This document shows, piece by piece, positions 53,028 through 62,718 of a stretch of 64,000 nucleotides of DNA. Each line of letters begins with the position of its first letter. Within the stretch, counting starts at the first letter, position 1. Source of the DNA: a cyanobacterium endosymbiont of Rhopalodia gibberula (GTDB lineage: Bacteria > Cyanobacteriota > Cyanobacteriia > Cyanobacteriales > Microcystaceae); contig NZ_AP018341.1 in assembly GCF_003574135.1 (NCBI RefSeq), forward strand, positions 992,001 to 1,056,000, written 5' to 3'. Made by a program: the position numbers and the translations under genes. The notes beneath the pieces are model-generated. The model was not told where the DNA came from. It was given only the letters and a program-made list of their open reading frames with translations, and searched no databases.

Positions 53028-53565
53028 GTTAACCTAACAATCTTTACAAAAGCAGACTTATAATTAGTGTGTATAGACATTTTAATTTTTATTAAAAGTT
53101 AAATAAACGCTAATATAAATATCGTTACGGTAATTTTATAAGCCTTTACTTGATTCGATTTCCCTTCTATTATATTTTTTTCTAAAATAAAAGTTAGTTT
53201 ACAAAATAAATATAATATTTTTTATCCAATTGGTTTAATTTTATTTACCTATTTATTTTTTATAAAAACAGAATTTTTTCTTTAGAGACTACTTTTTAAT
53301 ATATAAAAACCAGAACTTAAATTTAGTCTTAATATTTTTATTATATTTAATTTATTTAAAAAATATAACATATTCTTATTAGTTAAAATTAGAAATTATA
53401 TCAAAAATTAACTATTTCAATACCTGAAGTTTATATTTATAATTTAACTAAATTTCTTTTAATTATATTTTTAATGTCTCTTCAATAATTTTTATCTTAA
53501 ATATTTAACTATATGTTCTTTTCTTCTTAAGAAAACTTAACTTTACTGTAGATGTATTTATACAT
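53028..53565. other. Intergenic, very AT-rich
   Basis: About 540 bp with no gene. A 10-bp hairpin TGTAGATGTA-TTTA-TACATCTACA lies at 53547-53570 just at the end of dead cruG. Confidence 0.4.
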
Positions 53566-53570
53566 CTACA
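53547..53570. repeat. 10-bp perfect hairpin
   Basis: Arms 53547-53556 and 53561-53570, loop TTTA. It overlaps the stop of the cruG remnant, so it could be the old terminator of cruF-cruG. Confidence 0.6.
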
Positions 53571-53716
53571 ATATTTGATTTGAAAACAAATGAATTAATA
53601 ATAATCCTAAATTGACAGTGATCGCTAGTTTTAAACAAAGAAAATTATATCCTAATATCCAACAAGTTCCCAAAACCATCAATTCCCCAAAAGAAAATTG
53701 TTGAGTTAACAATGAT

Positions 53717-53759
53717 AAAGATGCGTCATCCAAAATCGTATTCTGGATGACGCGTCTTT
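53717..53759. repeat. 15-16-bp inverted repeat inside dead cruG
   Basis: Arms 53717-53732 and 53744-53759, one G-T pair. One arm encodes the conserved LKDASS segment; the other is not expected there and coincides with loss of the frame. Confidence 0.75.
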
Positions 53760-53906
53760 GAGAGCAAGAGATCATCTCCATTCAGTTCGGGTTTTCTTAA
53801 TGCCTTCATACATTCGTACTCAAATTAGGTAGCCCCATCGAGAAAACCTACCCTGAAATCCTATTGAGCCGCCCGATGTGCCAAAGTGACATCATCAAAA
53901 AAGAAC

Positions 53907-53948
53907 CAGTTGCTCTAGAACATTCTTCCAATTGTTCTAGAGCAACTG
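53907..53948. repeat. 16-bp perfect inverted repeat inside dead cruG
   Basis: CAGTTGCTCTAGAACA (53907-53922) and its complement (53933-53948), loop 10 nt. Both arms lie in the reading VALEQLEECSRATGSF of the dead glycosyltransferase. Confidence 0.8.
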
Positions 53949-54586
53949 CCGAGATAAAAAACACTGACTGTTGGACATCACTAATTTTGGGGATTATTTT
54001 CGAACTCCGGCTGAATCAAACTGATACAACAGGGTCATTAATAATATTGTTTTAACAACCATTCTTTCATATATTTAAGGATAAATTGAGGAAACCAAGA
54101 AACTAATATCGTATCTTTCTTTCTCCATCGCAAGGATAAAACTAGCTACTTAAACCCTGTTGGGGTTGAATACCAGCATCAATGCTTAATACCTATTGAC
54201 TTTTAGGAGAACTATTCAAAAATTCTGTATGCAATGCTCAAGGGCGGACAACCTATTGAAAAGACAAGAGATTACCTGTTTAACCCTATCTCGAATGCCG
54301 TCTGAAGAATAAATATCGATTACCAAAAACCCCCGAATTTCGTAACTTTGCTGACTTAATCTTTGCAAACATGAATCAATGCGATGGACTTTGTTGAGAG
54401 TGGAAAGAGTCACGCCAATAGTCTCTAACTATTCAGGGGTGAAAAATTTAAGTTTGAGAGAAAGAAGACCAATCGTCCCCTTAATTAGACTAGATAGGAG
54501 AATAGAGGTGGTAATTTCCTAAAAAATTAGGATTTATAAAGAAATCACCCTTAAAACATTATTTTTAAGCAATATAAACAAACTAA

Positions 54587-55409
54587 TTACTTAGACAGAA
54601 CTTTAACAGGATTTACTGATGAGATACTAACCCTGTTTTCGAAGAAATTAGCTGAGCCGTTGATAACTACTATGCAATAAAGGGAAACAAAAAGAATTAA
54701 ACCAAAGATAATAAAGGGATAAATATCCGTCCCCAAACTAATGAAAGTAGAATGACTCATATGAATTGCTAAGGGTAGATTCAGTCCAGTTTTAAGTAAA
54801 GTTGGGTGGTTAACTGTTTGTATGAAATTTGCCACAGTCATAAAGGTTGCTCCTGTCCCAAACCCAAAAAAGCATAATGGTTTAATTCATGGTAGGCTCT
54901 GATATAAAATTCCAAGAAGTTACATAGAATCGCCACTAGTACAATAGCACTTAAGGTTTGTATTTAGACTGGACAAGAAAAACTCTTTAATCTTACAACG
55001 GCAATAAGGTGACACTAAATCCAATATAAAACCAGGATAAAGGAATTGCAAATGAAACTAAACCTGCAATTTTATAAGCCCAATCAGTTTAAATAGCTAT
55101 AAGAACCTAAAGTAAATCCTGTACTAGCCCCAAGCAATTCACTACTTAAAGAGATAGTTAAAGCTAGTAACATAGATCCGAAACAGTACCATCTTCCTAG
55201 ATAACGGTAGTTATTTTTAATATAAGCATAAACGACTCCTTCCCAAGCCATTGAACAATTAAAAGAGGTTTGACCGATAGTCGGTAAGCTGGCAATGAAG
55301 TCAAAATGGGATCAAATCAGTAAAAGTTAGGCTAGCCCAAATGTCATTGAGAGGACATGACCTATCATTAGAGACTGTTCCACGCGAATTAGAGTGTTTA
55401 TTGATATTT
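54587..55409 (-). pseudogene. cruF: Carotenoid 1',2'-hydratase CruF, decayed
   Basis: CruF hydrates gamma-carotene-type carotenoids on the way to myxol glycosides. The minus strand reads RVEQSLMIGHVLSMTFGLA then a stop, HFDFIASLPTIGQTSFN, MAWEGVVYAYIKNNYRYLGR, RWYCFGSMLLALTISLSSEL, LLGASTGFTLGSYSYLN then a stop and frameshift, and AILVAILCNFLEFYIRA-like later pieces with HELNHYAFLG, ending in an 84-codon open piece at 54587-54841 (MTVANFIQTVNHPTLL). The SSELLGASTGFTLGSYSYL block is diagnostic. Several stops and at least two frameshifts kill it. Confidence 0.8.
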
Positions 55410-55684
55410 AAGTTGTCTATTCAAGCAACCTACCTTCTAGCTTACAAATTTTCATGAACAAGTGCTTATCTAGATTTAATTAGGATCAGTTTTTATCTCA
55501 AATCTCCAACCACAAAAACTAATCATATTTAAGTAGAGATCAAGTCTTGGCAACAAATAAACTGGCAAAACATCTATAGTTTTTTTAATTCCTCCCTTAC
55601 CTCGATCTTTAGCGAAGGAAGGTGACAACTATGGAAAAATGGTTAAGATAGAGCCAGTAAGCGACATACTCTCCACCGCGATCC

Positions 55685-56938
55685 ATGAATTCTTCTTTAG
55701 ATGATGCCCCTAACCCCATAATTCGTTCTGTACAGTATCGGGATTTAGATCCTATAGAACATTTGATTGTTCAGATAGCTCAAGAACAGCCCGGGTTAAA
55801 TCTTGTTGGGTTTATTCAACAATTACAACAAGCACGGCGTTGGTTTGGACTTCTCAAATTCTTGAGTTGGTTTCCTAACTTGTTCCAACACCATTTTTGT
55901 GTTTTCATTGCTGAACCAAAAACACTATTAAATCAAGGAACAGAACGGTTACAAGGGTTTATTCAAATTAGTCCCTTTAATAGGGGTCGTAGTACCTGGT
56001 GTGTAGAACAAGTGGTGATTAACAACCAAGATTCTCAACCCCAGTTGATGACTGATTCTAAAGGAGTGGGATCTCAACTATTGCGCCACTGTTTTGAAAC
56101 TATTTGGGAAGCCAGAACTTGGGTTTTAGAGGTCAATATCAGCCAAAAAAGTACTCTTGCTCTCTACCGTCAGAATGGCTTTCAACCCTTGGCCCAATTA
56201 ACATATTGGTCTTTGGCACCGAAACTACTGCAAGAACTTGCCCCAGGAGACTCTGATTTTCCTAACCTGTTACCTGTGAGTAATGCCGATGCTCATTTAC
56301 TTTATCAGCTTGACTGCGTTTCCATGCCACCTCTGTTGCGTCAGGTTTTTGATCGCCACCTCCCTGATTTTAAGACTCCCTTTTTAGCGGGGTTAGTCTC
56401 TAAGTTTCAACAATGGTGCGACCACACTGATGTTGCCCAAGGATATGTGTTTGAACCTCAGCGTAAGGCGGCTGTTGGCTATTTTAAACTAATTCTATGT
56501 ACCAATGGGTCTAGTCCTCATCAAGCTCAGTTAACGGTGCATCCAGCTTACACTTGGCTCTATCCCAAGTTGTTCACAAAAATGGCACAGATTGTGCAGA
56601 ATTTCCCATCCCAAAGCTTAGAGTTGGTCTCGACAGATTATCAGCATGAACGCGAAGAATATCTGGAGAAATTGGGAGCGCAACGCAACCAACACACTCT
56701 GTTGATGTCACGTTCAGTATGGCATAAATTAAAAGAAGCTAAGCCTGAAGGATTACACTTATCAGAGATGTTACAAGGATTACAGGCAGTTCCTCGGACT
56801 CCTATTCCCAGTCGGATATCTTGGTTCAAAATATCTTTTAATTCCTCAGAAAAAAAACCTAATTCACGTAAGGAAAAACAATCTAGACATAAGCCACAAA
56901 TCTTAGGAAAGTCTTCTGAGTTTAATGATGAGCCATAA
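55685..56938 (+). CDS. GNAT-family N-acetyltransferase, cyanobacterial type
   Basis: 417 aa. The N-terminal part is a GCN5-related acetyltransferase fold: IIRSVQYRDLDPIEHLIVQI at the start, then GVGSQLLRHCFETIW near residue 120 as the acetyl-CoA loop region and LEVNISQKSTLALYRQNGF as the GNAT motif B. A second, less clear half (about residues 200-350) may be a degenerate GNAT repeat, and the tail is basic and Ser-rich. The substrate is unknown. ruvX follows 98 bp downstream on the same strand, so they may be co-transcribed. ATG 55685. Confidence 0.8.
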   Translation: MNSSLDDAPNPIIRSVQYRDLDPIEHLIVQIAQEQPGLNLVGFIQQLQQARRWFGLLKFLSWFPNLFQHHFCVFIAEPKTLLNQGTERLQGFIQISPFNRGRSTWCVEQVVINNQDSQPQLMTDSKGVGSQLLRHCFETIWEARTWVLEVNISQKSTLALYRQNGFQPLAQLTYWSLAPKLLQELAPGDSDFPNLLPVSNADAHLLYQLDCVSMPPLLRQVFDRHLPDFKTPFLAGLVSKFQQWCDHTDVAQGYVFEPQRKAAVGYFKLILCTNGSSPHQAQLTVHPAYTWLYPKLFTKMAQIVQNFPSQSLELVSTDYQHEREEYLEKLGAQRNQHTLLMSRSVWHKLKEAKPEGLHLSEMLQGLQAVPRTPIPSRISWFKISFNSSEKKPNSRKEKQSRHKPQILGKSSEFNDEP

Positions 56939-57036
56939 AAGCAGTAGGATGAGGGAGCTCATGGCAATAGGTAAACGAGCTGATGGAGAAATATTTTAAC
57001 TTCTACCTTCTGGCTTACTTGATATAACTAGATCTA

Positions 57037-57489
57037 ATGATGAAACGAATTTCGGCCTTAGGCTTAGATGTTGGTAAAAAGCGAATCGGGGTAGCGGGAT
57101 GTGATGGAACTGGATTAATTGCAACGGGGTTGACAACAATTTACCGTACTTCATTTTGGGAGGATATTCGACAGCTTCAACAATTGATTCACCAAAGGGA
57201 AGCACAAGTATTAATTGTAGGACTTCCTTATAATATGGATGGGAGCTTAGGATTTCAAGCTAAACAAGTCCAAAAATTTGCGTTGCGTATTTCTCGAACC
57301 TTACAATTACCAGTAGAGTATGTCGATGAACGATTAACCTCTATCGAAGCTATCGCACAACTCAAGGCGCAAAAACGTTTTTCTACTTGGGATAAAGGGG
57401 CAATTGATCGTCAAGCTGCTTGCATCATTTTACAACAGTGGTTGAATTATAGGTGTTCAAGAGTAGGTAACAATCTGAATTTAACTTGA
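57037..57489 (+). CDS. ruvX: RuvX/YqgF RNase H-like nuclease
   Basis: 150 aa with the RNase H-like fold used in 16S rRNA 5' maturation, also proposed as a Holliday-junction resolvase. GLDVGKKRIGVAGCDGTG holds the first catalytic Asp, and EYVDERLTSIEA and DRQAACIILQQWL the remaining acidic sites. The second ATG (57040) is equally possible as a start. Widely essential in bacteria, consistent with retention. Confidence 0.92.
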   Translation: MMKRISALGLDVGKKRIGVAGCDGTGLIATGLTTIYRTSFWEDIRQLQQLIHQREAQVLIVGLPYNMDGSLGFQAKQVQKFALRISRTLQLPVEYVDERLTSIEAIAQLKAQKRFSTWDKGAIDRQAACIILQQWLNYRCSRVGNNLNLT

Positions 57490-59388
57490 GCAATATTCGG
57501 TTATGTCTTGATTTTAATTAGATAGACTTCGTGCGATGGATCATAATTTTATATTAAATATTTTTTTGTTTATAAAAATTTTTATAAACTTTTCTAGTGA
57601 CATGATAAATCACAAGAATATAAATTATACTAACAAACTATTTATTAAAAGTTTACTCTTTTTTATCAACAAAATATTCAGAAAACTCCTGAATTCTATA
57701 AAAGTGTTTACCTATAAAAGGTTTGTATTTCTTCTCGCGGTAAATATTTTCAATAAATAGTTGTTTATACGGAGTATTGCGCAAATTAATTTGGTTTCAA
57801 TAAAATCTTGAGTTACTGTTACCTTTAAATTGAGTATCTTATCGAAATAAGATTTTCTTATTCTATATATTTCGCAAACCGCTTAACATATTGTTGGAAT
57901 TGATATATTTATATTAATTGTTGATTTTTGGGTAAATATCTTTACAGTCTTACTAAGTAAATTATGCAATATTATTAATTAATAATAACTTTTTAAAAGC
58001 TTTATTTATAAATTGTTTGAGTTTTTAAGGCTGACATAATTAGAATGATAAAAACTATCAAAGTTGACTCAGGACAAAAAAATCTCCTTGAGAATTAGAA
58101 AAAAGATAGAAATCTTTTATAAGGATGGAAAGTTAGAGAAATTACACATTGGGTGAAACTGTCAGAAAATACAATAAAAAAACAATGTCTAGATAAATTT
58201 TTCAAGAAAAAGAAGGATTTACAAGTTATTTATTTTATACATTGACAGATAAACTCAAATAAGGTCTGTCTGAAGGCATAAAATGATCGCTATAAATAAA
58301 GAGTAAAAAATCAATAAATATAGATAAAATTGTCAAAAATAAGAGATTATGTCAGAAATATTACGAACAAATCAACGGCTAAGTGTCATTTATATCTCTA
58401 TACTTGTATGTTTTGTTTAATCCTAATACTCAGGCTGTAATCGTTTATCAAATATTTTTTAAAATTTATCTCATAACCAGAAATTAGAGCTTATCACGGG
58501 AATAACTGAAAATCTATAAGTATTAATCAAAATGGAGGAATACCAATAAATTAAAATCCTATAAAGACATAAATAGGATAACCGTTTATTTAAAAAAGTT
58601 TATAAAGTACAAAATTTGGGAAAAAAATAAAGAAAATATCTTTAATCTTGCTCGAATTTGTATTTTATTTTACCAATATAATTAAGACTGAAACAAAGTT
58701 AGTGAAATTCCAGTTGTTAAACTGTAAATAAAGTGTTAATATGTTCAACGTTACTATCAGATATTAAATTAATTAAGTAGAATCAATGAATTTACAGTCA
58801 AAAAATCTTAGGCGACTTTTACTCACCTTTTTGGTACTTCGTGAACTCTAATCAAGCAGAGCCTTAATGAAGGCTACAAAATTGATTAAAAGTTAGTATC
58901 AAATTCAGATAGCATCATATCCTGCAATTAATAACAATTTTACTTTAGAGCACTCAAACTAAAATCTAGTCTACTTATTTCTTAGAATACCTAGTCATTA
59001 CCGAAGAATTTCGAATTATTCCAATATATAGCAACTACCTTGTCTGTTCTAAACAACATATGTTTATTTGACGTAATTTTTCAGTGCACAATCCCCACTA
59101 TATGCAAATATACCAAATATAGTACACGTCATTTATTTATCTGCATCAAAGCTTCTAAAAGACTTTGCAGTGTTGTTTAAGTCAGTGAAAACTTCTGTAT
59201 AAAGTAGTATTATGATGCTTTATATCAAAACTTCTCAACGATGTGGTCAGTGGCATAATTATATTCAAGCCATCTGTAATAATAATCAACATTTTTTCAC
59301 TTGTTTTCGATCTCGCTATTGGTAGATGTTATGAATAATAACTTTACCGAATTAAATATTCTAGCGGCTTTAGAGTCCATAATTATAC
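57490..59388. other. 1.9-kb gene desert with repeat copy C
   Basis: AT-rich. It holds dispersed repeat copy C (58031). The 74-codon frame at 57536-57760 is Phe/Ile/Lys/Asn-rich like chance translation. Near 59212 a 36-codon reading MMLYIKTSQRCGQWHNYIQA, ending RSRYW, is protein-like but unknown. Confidence 0.4.
58031..58100 (+). repeat. Dispersed repeat, copy C
   Basis: Shares GACATAAT, AAAACTATCAAAGTTGACTC and AAATCTCCTTGAG with copies A and B. Read as protein from 58048 it gives MIKTIKVDSGQKNLLEN and a stop, followed later by KLSENTIKK, which looks helix-turn-helix like. Confidence 0.6.
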
Positions 59389-60708
59389 TTACAAACTAAT
59401 CTCATCAATCATTTTAGGAACCCCAGCAGTTAAAACTTCATGACCTGTTTTTGTAACCAATACATCATCCTCAATTCTAATGCCAATACCGTGCCATCGT
59501 TCAGGAACTTCTGGTTGTCCCTCAGTAGGTTTAATATTAGGACTAATATAAAGTCCAGGTTCAACCGTCAATAGATGACCAGATTCTAACGGTTGCCAAG
59601 TTCCTTCCCCCTGTTTATAAATCCCCACATCATGAACATCTAACCCTAACCAGTGTCCAGTTTTATGCATATAAAAAGGTTTATATTTTTCTTCTTTGAT
59701 AATTTCTTCTAAATCTCCTTTTAGTAACCCTAAATCAATCAACCCTTGGACTAAAACACAGACCGCCATGTCATGAAACTCATTATAAGGTTTTCCAGGT
59801 CTAACCGATTCTATGGCTTTCAATTGTGCCTCTAAAACCAACTCATAAATGGCTTTTTGTTCCCCTGTAAACTTGTTACTAACGGGAAAGGTTCTGGTAA
59901 TGTCTCCATTGTAATAGCCATAGGAACAACCAGCATCAATCAAGAGCAACTCATTTTCTTGAATCTGACGACGATTTTCAATATAGTGGAGGATGCAGCT
60001 ATTAGCTCCTGATGCTACGATAGAGGGGTAGGCTGGACCTGTACCTCCATGTAGACGGAAAGTATGTTCTATTTCTGCCTGGATTTCGTACTCATAATGC
60101 CCTACCTGAACAAATTCTCTGGCTCGGTTATGAGCAATGACTGAGATGTCTATCGCTGTGCGTAACATCTCTAACTCAGTAAGACTTTTTACCTGACGCA
60201 TGGGGTGAAGGATAGGGTTGGGATCTTCAATAGCAATAGGCCCGGTTCCCCGCTTTGAATAAACTGCCATTAACCGTTGCCAATGGGACAAAATCATCTC
60301 ATTAAAATTCTTATCCCGTCCGAGATGATAATAGATACGGTCAGCTTTTTCGATGTATTGGGGTAGCCTTTTATGTAATTCATTAATGGGATATGCCTCA
60401 TCTGCACCATAGAATTCTTTAGCTTTTTCTACACCACAACGATAACCTGTCCAAGTTTCTTTTTCAGGATCCTTTGGTTGAACAAAAAGTACAAAATGGT
60501 GTTCTTCATGATGGGGAGCTAATACTGCTACGGCTTCAGGTTCATTAAATCCCGTAAGGTAAAAAAAATCACTGTCTTGACGAAAAACATGTTCTACATC
60601 ATTGTGCATAACTACGGTCGGCGCACTGCGAAAAATTGCAGTTCCCGTGCCAATTTTTTTCATCAAGCGTTTTCGACGCTGACCATACTCTGTTAGTTTA
60701 ATTTCCAT
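59389..60708 (-). CDS. pepP: Xaa-Pro aminopeptidase
   Basis: An M24B metallopeptidase that removes N-terminal residues preceding proline. 439 aa. It has an N-terminal creatinase-like domain (RRKRLMKKIGTGTAIF, then DSDFFYLTGFNEPEAV). Dinuclear metal ligands are seen in LLIDAGCSYGYYNGDITRTF (two Asp), HKTGHWLGLDVHDVG (His), LTVEPGLYI (Glu) and GIRIEDDVLVT (Glu). All are intact and the length is normal for PepP. Monocistronic. Confidence 0.94.
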   Translation of the reverse strand: MEIKLTEYGQRRKRLMKKIGTGTAIFRSAPTVVMHNDVEHVFRQDSDFFYLTGFNEPEAVAVLAPHHEEHHFVLFVQPKDPEKETWTGYRCGVEKAKEFYGADEAYPINELHKRLPQYIEKADRIYYHLGRDKNFNEMILSHWQRLMAVYSKRGTGPIAIEDPNPILHPMRQVKSLTELEMLRTAIDISVIAHNRAREFVQVGHYEYEIQAEIEHTFRLHGGTGPAYPSIVASGANSCILHYIENRRQIQENELLLIDAGCSYGYYNGDITRTFPVSNKFTGEQKAIYELVLEAQLKAIESVRPGKPYNEFHDMAVCVLVQGLIDLGLLKGDLEEIIKEEKYKPFYMHKTGHWLGLDVHDVGIYKQGEGTWQPLESGHLLTVEPGLYISPNIKPTEGQPEVPERWHGIGIRIEDDVLVTKTGHEVLTAGVPKMIDEISL

Positions 60709-61589
60709 AATTGTTCTAAATAATCTGTAATTGATCTTAATCTAAAGTTAACTCACAAAATTACTCAATAGTCACCTAAATTTGTCTCATGACATTGGTC
60801 AGTCTATGATCTTTATCAATAATTCTTAATTTTACCCAAGAATGTTGCCAATTTTAATCTCAACTGTGGGCAATTGAGACAATTTAATAATGTTTTCCTT
60901 GTAAAACTAGGACATGGAGACTGTTGAGCTTAATATTGACTGGTATAGGTGACATATTAATATTATGGTGAAAGCGATCACTGTTCCTCGTAGGATAAGC
61001 TAACAACTCTTCCGTCTCATGCCATTATTTGACTTTCATTTCCCCTATATATTCCTAACGTACGGTTAAGAAATTAAAACTTAGGTGCAAGTGACATTAA
61101 CTTTTGTACTTAAAAATATTTTTCCCTCAACTATGATATGGTTACTCCTTCTAAACTCAAACCAATGAAGATAATAGCAGTTTTAGGATTGACAAGTTAG
61201 ACGGCAACTTGTTGCAACTGTCCTGTTAGGGTTAAACCAGAATAATCTTATTGATTAAGATTAGGAATAGTTAAAGAGATTTGACGTTTTTCAAAATGAT
61301 TGCTTAAGTATTAAGCTTTAATAAAATCGGGATTCGACGTGAATCCATATAAACGGATATATTTTAATTAATTGGTTCTATTGAGAGTTTGGTACAAACT
61401 GTGTGTAAATTACAAAATATAGTGTTTGGCGGATTACAATTCGGATGAAGACTTATTCTTTTTTTCCAAGAACAGAGATTATATCCAACCGGGCTTACAA
61501 GGCATAAAACTTTTTCGTCGTCATTGAGTATAGGAAGACTATATATGTTAAAAAAATCCTTACTCGTTAACTTGGACAATAGAATAAGT
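60709..61589. other. Decayed intergenic
   Basis: Minus-strand readings such as NIYSLPILNDDEKVLCLVSP, WKKRISLHPNCNPPNTIF and VYMDSRRIPILLKLN (about 61300-61580) look like a dead protein gene of about 100 codons or more that I cannot name. Confidence 0.35.
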
Positions 61590-62021
61590 CTAGACCAAAA
61601 GCCTAATAATGTCTAATTTTCTCAGTGAGAAGTCGTTACTAACTTGAAATAATCCAATTTCAGTTTTATGGTAATTCTTGCCAATGTTTGAACCGTCTTT
61701 TTTAGCTTTTTTTTCTTTTTCTGGAGATCGACTCTGTAACAAATTGTACAAAGTATCACGTTGTTATCTTACATCTTCAACCGTCACCGAACGCATCACT
61801 AATAATGGTTCATTAGTGGTATTTTCTATCTCATCTAGTAACTCAGGATGAACAATTTTTTGAGCATTTTACCAATTACTTTTTCGATTTATTAAAGTAT
61901 TTCTCTTCAGTGAATGATTATTTTGGTAATCAATACCAACCTTAATTAAACTTCGAATTTAATTACTCACAACAAGAAAAGCAATCACGGCAAACGTCAG
62001 AACGTAAAGTAGATATAACAT
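61590..62021 (-). pseudogene. DUF2973 protein, decayed
   Basis: From ATG 62021 the minus strand reads MLYLLYVLTFAVIAFLVVSN (a single membrane helix) then TAA, IRSLIKVGIDYQNN, a TAA near 61873, QKIVHPELLDEIENTTNE and EPLLVMRSVTVEDVR then TAA, QRDTLYNLLQSRSPEKEKK and on to TAG 61590. The HPELLD...NEPLLVMRS(V/I)(T/S)VEDAR block is the DUF2973 signature. One frame is kept throughout, with three stops, so inactivation is recent. It lies just downstream of the intact DUF2605 gene, its usual neighbour in cyanobacteria. Confidence 0.78.
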
Positions 62022-62174
62022 TAAAATTATCCGAAAAGCAGTAGTCACGTAAGGTTTATACAGTAGTAGAGGGCATCAAAATTAATTAAGGTTTACTTGA
62101 CTAGCTTACCAAGAATCGTGAGTGACAATTATCATTTAGTAGATTTCTGGAGCTTGGAATAAGACCAGGGGAAC

Positions 62175-62498
62175 TTAAGTCTTATTGGCTTTGTGTGATT
62201 GCCACCGCATAGAGACTTGCCAACATTCGTCCACTAATTTGTGCCAAAGGACTAAGATAGCCGTATCAATTCCCGCTTTTTGATCGGTTGCTTTAAATAA
62301 AATTTGAGCCGTAATCACTTCTTGCTGGCTCTTATTAACCCGGGCAAGCAGATTGTTTTGTTCTTCAGGGGAAAGTAAAGTAATTCTTTCTGATTCTAAT
62401 AAAGTTTGTGCGCGGAAAAACCAGTATTGAAAGTCTTCTAATAAAAGCTCAAGGGTTGTTGTCAGTAGCTCTGATTCGTTAGGTGAGGAGTCTAGCAT
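62175..62498 (-). CDS. DUF2605 protein
   Basis: A 107-aa soluble, helix-rich protein of unknown function found in cyanobacteria. ESELLTTTLELLLEDFQYWF near the start and LLSPEEQNNLLARV, QQEVITAQILFKATD and LWHKLVDECWQVSMRW at the end fit the family over its length. ATG 62498. Its usual partner DUF2973 lies 153 bp downstream as a pseudogene. Confidence 0.85.
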   Translation of the reverse strand: MLDSSPNESELLTTTLELLLEDFQYWFFRAQTLLESERITLLSPEEQNNLLARVNKSQQEVITAQILFKATDQKAGIDTAILVLWHKLVDECWQVSMRWQSHKANKT

Positions 62499-62718
62499 TT
62501 TTTTTAAAACATTTCATATGTAATCTATCTTAGCGTTTTTCATAATTATTAACATTCAGATACAAATAATTAATAAGTTTCTTCAAGCTCTCAATACTCG
62601 AGAAAGTTGATCAGAGTAACGCAACGATACAAAAATCATGAAAATTAACCGGCAAATAATCTCTAACAGTATTTTGATATTTTGTTCGTTCTCTGCTGAA
62701 AGTAAAACTAAGGAAAAT

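Larger units (their letters stand above)
53566..54560 (-). pseudogene. cruG: Glycosyltransferase family 2, CruG-like, decayed
   Basis: CruG adds the 2'-O-sugar of myxol glycosides in cyanobacteria. The minus strand reads, in order, LKLKFFTPE then a stop, TLSTLNKVHRIDSCLQRLSQ, QSYEIRGFLVIDIYSSDG (GT2 nucleotide-sugar region), DAGIQPQQGLSS, MTLLYQF / FDSAGVRK, ALEQLEECSRATGSF, DDVTLAHRAAQ then a stop, FRVGFLDGAT then a stop, LKDASS, and LTQQFSFGELMVLGTCWILG. Frames shift at least three times. Two inverted repeats lie within the dead frame (53717 and 53907). It follows cruF on the same strand, the arrangement found in free-living relatives. The name is assigned by order and motifs. Confidence 0.75.

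Noticed and set aside
57536-57760. 74-codon plus-strand frame after ruvX
   Set aside because: Phe/Ile/Lys/Asn-biased chance translation of AT-rich DNA.
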